From: Costus lasius
Lineage: Eukaryota; Streptophyta; Magnoliopsida; Zingiberales; Costaceae
Assembly: GCA_027563935.2 (NCBI GenBank)
Contig: CM050448.1
Coordinates: forward strand, 64,097,843-64,161,842
Length of the DNA: 64,000 nucleotides
Direction of reading: 5' to 3'
The notes beneath the pieces were generated by a model, which ran no database searches, had not been told where the DNA came from, and saw nothing but the letters and a program-made list of their open reading frames with translations. Positions 31,816 to 40,649 of this stretch are shown here, one piece after another. Numbering within the stretch: the first letter of the stretch is position 1; every line of letters starts with the position of its first letter. The position numbers and the translations under genes are program-made.

Positions 31816-32650
31816 CCCCTCTTTTTGTATGCACAGGATCTTGATGGAAAAGGAGCACAAGCCACATGCAGATTTTCAAATGAGACGACTTAACCCCTCT
31901 ATGAAGGAAGTCGTGAAGAAGGAAGTTCTGAAATTACTTGATGCAAGTATCATCTATCCTATCTCTGACAGTAAATGGGTAAGTCCTGTACATTGCGTTC
32001 CTAAGAAAGGAGGGGTAACTATCATGAAAAACAAAGACAATGAATTGATTCCTATTAGAATAGTAACTAGATGGCGCATGTGCATAGATTGTAGAAAATT
32101 GAATGCTGCTACTAGGAAAGACCATTTTCCCTTAACTTTTATTGATCAAATGGTTGAAAGGCTTGCAAACCATTCTCACTTTTGTTTCTTAGAAGGATAT
32201 TCTGGGTTTTTTCAAATTCCTATACATCCTAATGATCAAGATAAAACCACTTTCACTTGCCCATACGGTACTTTTGCATATAGGTGAATGCCTTTTGGTT
32301 TATGTAATGCACCTACTACTTTTCAGAGGTATATGATGGCTATTTTTTCTGACTTCATTGAGGATTTTATGGATGTATTTATGGATGATTTCTCTGTATA
32401 TGGTTCTTCCTTTTATGATTCTTTGGCTAATCTATCTCGAGTTTTACAGCGGTGTGAAGAAACTAACCTTGTGCTTAATTGGGAAAAATGTCATTTCATG
32501 GTTAGGCAAGGGATAGTTTTGGGGCACTTGATTTCAGAAAGAGGGATTGAAGTTGACAAAGCCAAAGTCGAGGTGATAGAAAAATTAGAGCGGCCCACTA
32601 CAGTAAAGGAGGTCCGAAGGTTTCTAGGACATGCAGGATTCTACCGATGA
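31790..32650 (+). pseudogene. Gyp-1 reverse transcriptase, with an altered catalytic residue
   Basis: RT copies element RNA. The frame reads NPSFCMHRILMEKEHKP, WVSPVHCVPKKGG, WRMCIDCRKLNAATRKDHFPL, then FLEGYSGFFQI where the first catalytic aspartate of LDGYSG is GAA (E, 32192-32194). TGA at 32285-32287 interrupts before MPFGLCNAPTTFQRYM, and FMDDFSVYG (32377-32403) keeps the other two aspartates. The segment ends at TGA 32648-32650 (GFYR*FIQDFSK, probably a former arginine codon). Confidence 0.88.
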
Positions 32651-33226
32651 TTCATCCAGGATTTTTCTAAACTTGCTAGACCTCTTACAAATTTACTTTG
32701 TAAAGATGTTAAATTTTCTTTTGATGAAGATTGTTTGTCTACTTTTCAGGAACTAAAGAAAGCTTTGGTTTCAGCACCTATCATTCAGCCTCCAGATTGG
32801 GATTTGCCTTTTGAGCTCATGTGTGATGGTAGTGATTATGCAGTAGGAGCAGTTTTAGGATAGAGAAAAGAGAAAAAGATTTATGTTATTCATTATGTTA
32901 GTAGGACTTTGGATGAGACACAGAGAAATTACACCACCACTGAGAAGTAACTTTTAGCCATAGTGTTTGCCTTTGATAAGTTTAGATCATACTTGATTAA
33001 CTCAAAAGTGGTGGTGTATACTGATCATGCAGCAGTGGGGTATTTAATGCAGAAAAAAGACAGTAAACCACACTTGCTTAGATGGATTTAACTCTTGCAA
33101 GAGTTTGATTTAGAAATTAAAGATAAAAAGGGATCAGAAAACTTTATTGCATATCATCTTTCAAGGATAATGGTAGATACTGAAAAGAATGATATAATCA
33201 ATGATTCCTTTCCTGAATAACAACTC
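32651..33226 (+). pseudogene. Gyp-1 RNase H, several stops
   Basis: Homology continues as [63 protein letters not shown] and HLLRWI...LLQEFDLEIKDKKGSEN. The catalytic CDASD-type motif reads CDGSD, so the alanine but not the aspartates changed. At least four stops lie inside. It would degrade the RNA strand of the hybrid in an intact copy. Confidence 0.82.
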
Positions 33227-34556
33227 TTGGCCATTGAACAAATCAGAGCCCCATGGTATGCTGACATAGTAAATTACCTAGTAGCTAAGGTTTTTCCTCC
33301 TGATTTAAGTTATCAAAGAAAGAAGAGATTCTTGGCTGAAGTAAAACACTATTTTTGGGATGAGCCTTATATTTTTAGAAGATGTGCAGATGGCATTATT
33401 AGAAGATGTATACCTGAAGAGGAAATCACAGATATATTGTTTCAGTGTCATGGATCCTCTTATGGTGGGCATGCTAGCACTCAGAAAACTACTTTTCAAA
33501 GTGTTGCAATCAAGATTTTATTGGCCTTCAATTTTTAAAGATGCTAGAAACTTTATTTTATATTGTGATAGATGTCTAAAGACAGGTAACATTAACAAGA
33601 AACATGAGATGCCATTGTGCACTATTCTTGAGGTTGAGATATTTGATGTTTGGGGGATTGATTTCATGGGACCTTTTCCATCTTCTGGAGGTAACAAATA
33701 CATACTTGTGGTAGTTGATTAAGTTTCAAAATGGGTTGAAGCTATAGCTTCTCCTACCAACGATTCTAGAGTTGTTGTTAAACTGTTCAAAAAGATTATC
33801 TTTCCACGATTTGGGACACCACGAGTAGTGATTAGTGGAGGTTCACATTTCATAGAACATATGTTCTCAGCCTTGCTTAGAAAGTATGGGGTAAACCATA
33901 GAGTTGCAACACCTTATCACCCCCAAACAAGTGGACAAGTTGAGGTATCAAATAGAGAAATAATGGGAATTTTGGAAAAGGCAGTGTCACACACGAGAAA
34001 AGATTAGGCATCCAAACATGATGTTGCACTATGGGCTTACCGGATTGCTTTTAAAACACCAATTGGTATGTCTCCTTTTCAATTGGTTTATAGTAAATCT
34101 TATCATCTACCTGTAGAGCTCGAGCATAAGGTGTTCTGGGCAATTAAAGCACTAAACTTTGACTTAAAGAACGTGGGTGAAAAACAAAGGTTACAATTGA
34201 ACGAGCTAGATGAGATTAGACTCTCTGCTTATGAAAATGCAAGAATTTATAAGGAGAGGACTAAAAGATGACATGATCGACATATTTTCAGAAGGGAATT
34301 CCAACTAGGTGACTTTGTTCTTTTATTCAATTCTGGATTGAGACTTTTTCCAAGTAAACTTAAGTCACGATGGTCTGGACTTCTTCAGGTGAAGAAAACT
34401 TACCCCTATGGAGCTGTGGACATCTGCAGTAATGAAACAACAGAGTTTACAGTTAACGGTCAGAGATTGAAGCATTATTATCAAGAAGAACAGATTGAAG
34501 AAAAGGAAAAATTTCGTCTTGATGAACCACGATCAAATCCGAGTGCAGAACGGTGA
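33227..34556 (+). pseudogene. Gyp-1 integrase, frameshifted, second catalytic Asp missing
   Basis: The N-terminal zinc domain ([10 protein letters not shown]...CDRC) spans a frameshift near 33490-33535. The core has GIDFMGPF with the first aspartate, but the second motif reads VVISGGSHF where relatives have ISDGGSHF, so the catalytic aspartate is gone. The glutamate of [10 protein letters not shown] is kept. Further stops occur after VVVD (33720), in KD*ASKHD near 34005 and in TKR*HDRHI (34269). The C-terminal part has the [13 protein letters not shown] and LKSRWSGLLQVKKTYPYGAVDI blocks common in plant gypsy integrases. Confidence 0.87.
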
Positions 34557-36411
34557 AGCTAAAGACCCTTAAATTAGCGCTTCTTGGGAGGCAACCCAAG
34601 CACTCTTACTTAGCTTAGCTTCTTTTATTTTAGTTTATTTTTATAGTTAATTTTTCTTCTCTTTTTGCAGGTAAAATCGAGTTTGGTACAAAATATGGCA
34701 CTACTGTAATGCAAATTATGGGCCGTAATATCAGTCTGTTTTCAACCAAAATCTTTTGAGAGTTTTACGGCAGTACCGTAAGGGATTTTATGTGTCGTAA
34801 TTTGGGGTAATTTTTGTACAGAAAGTTTTATTGATTTTACGGTACTACCATAATGCTTTTCATGGGCCGTATTTTCTGTTAATTTTCAACCCGAAAGTTT
34901 TTGAGATTTGGCTCATACTACAGTAGTACCGTAAGTCTTTTTATGTGCCATATTTTTGAGTGATTTTCGGTCCGAGAGTTTCGAATTTTTACGAAAATTA
35001 CGGTAGTACCGTAACCATTTTTACGGTACCGTAATTTTTCGTTAAAAAAAAATAGTTCGGACCCGAGGACACGGAGGAGATTGGATCTGACGCAGACGAG
35101 TAGAGCTTTGTGAGTATTCCTTTTTCCTACAGATTTACATTTCATCTTGCATATCTTATTGATGTTTCATATGTTTATGGGGAAGGATGACTCCTTCAGA
35201 CTTCTTGTGTCCACCAATGATATCTACCTTGTTTTTACTTGACAGTTTCATCATTTGATTTGGTTGTATGATATTCTGATATTGATGTTAGATTCGATTG
35301 GGTTGTATAATGATTGAGATTATGTTGATATTGAGCACCTTGTGGGTGCAAACTGATGCATAATGAGTTGTATGAGTTTATTTCTGAATAGATATATGCA
35401 AAATTTTCTCTTGATATGGTTTTATGCTGTAATGTTTTAGTGTGGTCTATGTCTGAAAATTTTGTTGATAGCATGATTTTCTTGATGATAAATTTGTTTA
35501 TACTAGTGATTTGGATTAGGCCTTTTGAATTGAGTTTATTTCTCTAATATATATCAGCCTTTTGGAATTTTTTATTGATTGATGAATAAAATTTTTGGTG
35601 AACATGTTATTTGATGAATTTAGTTTAAAAAGTGAAGCTACTTCTTTAAATAAAATTAGCATATGAGTATGATTTTTGAATTGATATTGATTGATTAATT
35701 TAGTTGATGTTCATCCTATCTACTATTTGTTGGGAAGAAAGATTCCATGATCCAAATAAAGAGAGTGATCACTCCCTTATTTGGCACTGCGCAAAATTGG
35801 CAGTGGTACCAAAGACATGGGTTGAAGTCAAAATGAGAGGAAAAGAAAATATCTTGAAAATGACTCCTCGTTTTGGCACCGTGTTGATTTGCGGTGATAC
35901 CTAAGTTAAAAGTTGAAGTAAAAAGTAAAAAGCATGTATCTATGTAGGTACCAACTATGAGAGAAATCGTTTCACATTAACTCCGCTATCTTTGGATATG
36001 AGTTCTATTACATTGATTATGTGATTAATGTACTCTAACTTCGTCACCAAAAAAAAAAGGTGTTAATCGAATTAGAGAATGTGAACGATACATAAAAGGG
36101 AGGAACTAAAAAATTTTTCTGAGTGGAAAAATATCTTGGAAATCCTATTCCTGTAAATAAAAGTATGATAGGTTTGAATTGAAACTAGGTGAAATCTTGA
36201 GATTGAAATTCTACTTATTGTACAAGTTGTGAAATTTTATTTGATTAAGTTGTAGATCTTGAGAATTGAATTCGAATGATGATATGTTTATTTAGAATTT
36301 TATGAAAAGATTGGTGAGAATTTTTCAATGGTGATTGTATTTTAGAAATTTATTCCTTTGATCAGTTTTTGATTTTGCTTGAGGACAAGCAAAGTTTGAG
36401 CCTTATGTGTT
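34557..36411 (+). other. Gyp-1 3' noncoding region
   Basis: 1.85 kb between integrase and the 3' LTR. The first 500 bp carry a TTACGG/CCGTAA array (34690-35040). The rest is AT-rich with short unconserved ORFs. The end has GCTTGAGGACAAGCAAAGTTTGAG, a worn form of the segment before the polypurine tract in Athila-like elements. No env-like ORF was found. Confidence 0.75.
34690..35040. repeat. TTACGGTAGTACCGTAA array in the Gyp-1 3' region
   Basis: Cores at 34695-34710, 34765-34781, 34837-34853, 34917-34934, 34998-35014 and 35020-35034. The first five are spaced about 70-80 bp apart. TTACGGCAGTACCGTAA and TTACGGTAGTACCGTAA are near-perfect dyads. Intervening segments repeat ATGGGCCGTAATTTT and TTCAACCGAAAGTTTT motifs, so this is a degenerate tandem array. 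Confidence 0.8.
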
Positions 36412-37196
36412 TGATGACACAAAAATTTATAGTATATTTTGTGCCATTTGATAGGTCTTTTGTGTCATATTCATGCTCTTTTGCTTATTTTTATGCCTTA
36501 TTTATCAAATATTGTAGAATCTACACCTTTTCTGGTTTTTGATTATTTTCAGATAAAAAAGCACCATTTTAAGGCGTTATCAAATATTAGATTTCAATTT
36601 TCATGAAGAATTGAAGTCTCAAACCAAATTACGGTAGGGCCATGGCCGTAATTAATATTACGGTACCGTGGTATCACTAAACCTACAGAACAAACCACGG
36701 CACTACCGTAATTTCGGAGCACTGCCGTAATTTGGGGTGAATTTTGAATAGAAAGTTTTACAGATATTACGGCACTGCTGTAATCCATATTATGGGCCGT
36801 AATTTTGATTGATTTTTCAACCGAGAGATTTGATGAGTTTACGGCACTGTCGTAATCAAAAACACGGCCGTAATTCTAACCTGGATAGCCGAATTTCACG
36901 GATATTTTTGAAGCCCGATTCTTGCGCTGATGATTTTGGACGATCTAGACCATCAATTTGAGATCTATAAAAAGGGAAATACGGAGGAGATCGAGGAGAG
37001 GATAGACACACGAAAAACCCCAATTTTCATCAACGTTCGAGAGAGAAATCAAGATTTGAGCCATCGCCCTAGGTTTCGCCGCCGGGAAGCGTACAGTGCA
37101 TATCCGGCCAAGAAATTTGAGGGGAACCTGCGCCTAGAGGAAGAGAACATACTTCAGAAGTTTCAGAGTAAAAGGGGATCGATCGGAGGAGATATC
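36412..37196 (+). repeat. Gyp-1 3' LTR, first 785 bp
   Basis: It starts TGATGACACAAAA, aligns with 27690-28581 with indels, and includes the TTACGG array (36630-36870) and the CCCTAGGTTTCGCCGCC block near 37070. It is broken by B after GGAGATATC. Divergence from the 5' LTR is clearly higher than between copia LTR pairs. Confidence 0.9.
37192..37196. repeat. Target-site duplication of Cop1-B, left copy (ATATC)
   Basis: Repeated at 46291-46295 on the other side of B. Confidence 0.93.
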
Positions 37197-38874
37197 TGTT
37201 GGGGTATGCCCTTAAGGCTAATGTTTGAGGCCTTGGGATTCCATGAGTATCATGTATATAAACTCTTATGTTTATAAAGGCAATGGTTGTTATTCAGGTT
37301 GTTACCTTGTTTGTTGTAATAAGTGTACTACTGAATAATGTCTCAAAGCTGTTCAGCTAGGCTGACATGCAGTTAAGTCCTTAGTCGAGATATCTTGGTG
37401 AACATGAGACAGCCTTGATATGATTGAGACTAATGTGTGTTCTAATCTTATAGGATGCTTCGAGCATGGAATAAGATGTAGACTCATGGGCACATTAGAT
37501 GTACTGGACAGACCCTATTAGGATATTCAATTGCTTGTCACGATGTGAATATTCCTTGTTTGCTACAAGTGGCACATGTCCTCTGACTTGAGATCACTTG
37601 TGTTTCTAAATGATGATTGTCATTGTTTTGAGGTAGTTCAATATCATTTGAAACATAATGATCATAGACTATCTTGGATAATGATCATGAGTCAGGTTAG
37701 GGCACTAGTGATAGATAAAGGATTGCCGTCTCCTTGTTTAAGGAGTGTGATGTTCTAAAAGGGCCCCCCCCCCTATATGAGATGATTGAGAAAGTGTATG
37801 GCCATACCCAGATGACTATGTTCATCTGATCTAATCATGCTCATCATATTGGAGTCACAGGCTTGACACGCTTGTCCAATAAGAACATCCAGTGGCAAAG
37901 GATATATGTATGCCTAGTGAAGTGCATTCACCCTTGTGCTATGGTTTGGGAGTAGTCTTGGAAGACTCTTTCCTTTATATCGGGAGACAGTGATGTGTTG
38001 CTAGATACCCCTCACTGATCGTGATAACGCAAGTTATCGTTACCGACATTTAAAGGAAACCCTTAGGGTCGCACAATTTGATGATATGGCTTCTTTAAGT
38101 AAGATCGTGTGGACTGAATTGTTTGGATTCAGTTTGAAGGGATTTAATCTCTGATTATAAGTGAGATCTGGTCTGATCATGTTTGATTGATTAGGGCTTG
38201 AGATCGGTAAGCTTTGATCGAGAGAATGGATCCTAGATCGGTGAGATCAAGAGCATCAGGAGATGAACGGTTAGATCATGAGCCATTTGGTTCATAGAAG
38301 GTCTAGACCATGTCTTGGCTTGGCTTGGTTTGATTTTGGTCTTTGAACCAAATCGAATTGAACCAAAGAATGAACCGGTTCACTATGTGAACGCATGGTT
38401 CATGAAGGAAAGCGTTTTGGCGTTGGCGAATGGCTTCATGACTTTCCATTTTGGGAAGTCATGTAACGCCACTCTTGATATCGCCTAAATGTTTTTGCTC
38501 TCTTGTCTTTGACGTGGCTTGCGATATTCGTGTGGTGAAGGTGTTGACGACAAGGGGAGAACTCTCGGCCAAGCATCATCTCATCATCCCTACCATTCGA
38601 ACAAGAACATCTTGGCACTTTTCCTAGCACAAGAGGTGCGCAAGAAGGAAGCCTTCATCATTTGGTGTGTGTCTTCTTTGGAGGAGATCTCATTTGCTCT
38701 CTCTCTTCCAAGACGCCATCCAACACATGGCATCGGTATGAAATACTTCTCATCCTTAAAAGTTGATCATATACGTATTCATGCAAACGATCTACATGAA
38801 ACCCTATAAAATTTCATGCGCCCCCTTCGTTAGGGTTTCATCCCCTTTGCGCTCCCCCTTGAAGGGGACTTTCA
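37197..38874 (+). repeat. Cop1-B 5' LTR, 1678 bp
   Basis: TGTTGGGGTATGCCC to GGGGACTTTCA. Palindrome at 37796-37807, a run of ten C near 37764-37773, and the mini-exon and donor at 38727-38737. No gene. Confidence 0.96.
38727..38737 (+). promoter_or_regulatory. Predicted Gag mini-exon end and splice donor of Cop1-B
   Basis: ATGGCATCG followed by GTATGA. Joined to the acceptor at 40628 this puts three LTR codons plus seven leader codons in frame with Gag ATG 40650. The predicted intron is 38736-40628 (1893 bp). Inferred from conservation among A, B and D. Confidence 0.5.
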
Positions 38875-38876
38875 AA

Positions 38877-38888
38877 TGGTATCAGAGC
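38877..38888 (+). other. Primer-binding site, initiator tRNA-Met (Cop1-B)
   Basis: TGGTATCAGAGC two bases after the LTR, a 12-base match. Confidence 0.9.
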
Positions 38889-40118
38889 TTATCGTTTATG
38901 CACGAATCATATGGTTGCTTTGAGTGATCCTTGTTTGCGCTTGCAAAGTATAGATCTATGTACATGCCGAAATAAACTACATGCTAGTTTAAGCTCTTAG
39001 ATGTAAGTTTATCTTGATTTGCGCATGTATAATGTTTTTGGTTAGCGCTTGTTAATGTTTTCAAAAGGAAAAAAACTTACCTTGCGCGCCCATTAGATCT
39101 AATGCGCCTACTATAATCCCTTAGATGGGTTGATGGGGTTGAAAGCATCATCTAGAATAGATCCAAGTCTGATCAGACCATCTGACAGCCTAGATGGGTC
39201 GACCAGATAGCACCTGTGCGCAAGCAAGAGGTGGCTATAGGTTGACTGCATCAAGGGCGTGTAGCGAGGTCTGGTTGAGACGACCATTGAACACACATGA
39301 GTTAGGCCCGGGGTCACACCCGCTTGCCAGAACTCATGAGGGTTGTTCAGCCCTTGACGCATGCATGGTTGACCATTAGGTCAACTCGAGTCAGTTAGGA
39401 CTTGGTGCATGCAAGGGGCAGAGGATCTGACTAGATGGATGAGTGGATCCCTATCAATGGACCATTGTATGGTTGTAGGACTCATAAGAAAATTAAAATT
39501 GATGCCAATGGGGTTTTCAAAATTTATTTTCTTTTAATTGGATCACATGTTGTTTGATGCCTATGCTTGTTTGTTTATTCTTATGTGGGCTGCCCATGTT
39601 AAATGTGTGCTGTGCTGGGGCCTGCGAGCCTGGATTTAACTTGTAAATTAATTTTATTGTGATCTGTGAATAACATTGTTCATTAATTTATTGTATATTT
39701 GACCTGCGAGTCAAGCTTGTCTAGATAGATCAAAATGTATTTTGATTAGACAAGAGCACAAAAGCACACATCGCAGAGGCGCATACAGCTGGTGGGCGCA
39801 CCTGAGCTGCATTGAGCGCCGGGGCCCTGGGTTGGGCCAGATGAGCAGCTAAAAACCCATAAAGAAAAGCAAGTGAAGACTTAAGATAAATTAAGGTCTT
39901 ACTTAGGCTATGGGCTTTTACCACATAAGATGCATGCTTTCTTTTATTGTTTAAATAAGTAGAACAGCATGATTTATTTATCTTCTGCTATCACCATAGG
40001 AATTGCATGATAGTGAAGAAGATAAAAGACCGTTAAAATCCAAACGCTAAAATATCAAGCTCGTAAGCCTTCTGACGCGAAACCTCACTGTTCTGACTAT
40101 CGTTGGAGCCGTGTTGTA

Positions 40119-40131
40119 CCCACTCAGTGGG
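40119..40131 (+). other. Leader hairpin P1 of Cop1-B
   Basis: CCCAC-TCA-GTGGG, identical to D 8563-8575. Confidence 0.55.
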
Positions 40132-40327
40132 CACGTCCATCTATCTTCAGACGGTGCTGGATTACACCTGCGTGTTACAGAGAAGGGATTTATCGCTTCT
40201 CGTTGCTCAGCATAGCACGTGGTGGTCCAGGGAGTAGGTCGGGTCAGCTTGACCATGTAGGCTACATATGTGGCACATATGGGAGCACATGGAGGCAGCC
40301 ATCTGTGGGATCAGAGACTGTGTTGTA

Positions 40328-40340
40328 CCAACTCAGTTGG
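40328..40340 (+). other. Leader hairpin P2 of Cop1-B
   Basis: CCAAC-TCA-GTTGG, 209 bp after P1 and in the same TGTTGTA-stem-CAC context; one stem pair is exchanged with pairing kept. Confidence 0.55.
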
Positions 40341-40441
40341 CACAGTCTGCTGGATTGCCCAGGTGAAGGGGAATCGCACGGGTTGGCGATTGGCTGGGAT
40401 AGCCTACCAGAGATTAGTGCTTGTACTCTCTGTGCATCTTA

Positions 40442-40457
40442 TCTCGTCAGAACGGGA
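40442..40457 (+). other. Leader hairpin P3 of Cop1-B
   Basis: TCTCGT-CAGA-ACGGGA. Relative to A and D (TCTCGC-CTGA-GCGGGA) the closing pair changed from C-G to T-A on both sides, a compensatory change. Confidence 0.6.
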
Positions 40458-40649
40458 CGCGGAGACCAAGTATGAAATCTGGATCCCATCTCACTAAAAG
40501 AGTGTTACTCTTTCGGGCTGTTTGCTGGATTTTTCAGCCAGATAAAATAGTGAGAAAAAGAATCTTTCTTAAGTCCTGGATTGATTCTGAACATTGATAC
40601 TGACCTTGCTGTTCTTGCATTGTTGTAGATTCCTGCAGCAACGAACACC

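Larger units (their letters stand above)
38875..40649 (+). other. Cop1-B 5' leader (no gene)
   Basis: About 1.78 kb. Primer-binding site at its start, hairpins P1 (40119-40131), P2 (40328-40340) and P3 (40442-40457), branch-like TACTGAC near 40598, pyrimidine-rich stretch and TTGTAG ending at 40628. Short ORFs are not conserved in D. Confidence 0.85.

Noticed and set aside
32383..36420. A third ORF (env-like) in the 3' region of Gyp-1
   Set aside because: No long or homologous reading frame was found between 34557 and 36411; ORFs are short and AT-rich.
37255..37262. TATATAAA near the start of the B LTR as a promoter TATA box
   Set aside because: Only about 60 bp from the LTR start and not conserved at the same place in A, so I did not call it a promoter.
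37761..37773. Run of ten C in the B LTRs as a functional element
   Set aside because: A and D have only three to six C at this place; simple homopolymer expansion copied to both LTRs.
38519..38809. ORF of 96 residues in the B LTR, repeated at 45935-46225
   Set aside because: LTR duplication explains the repeat; it is not conserved in A or D.
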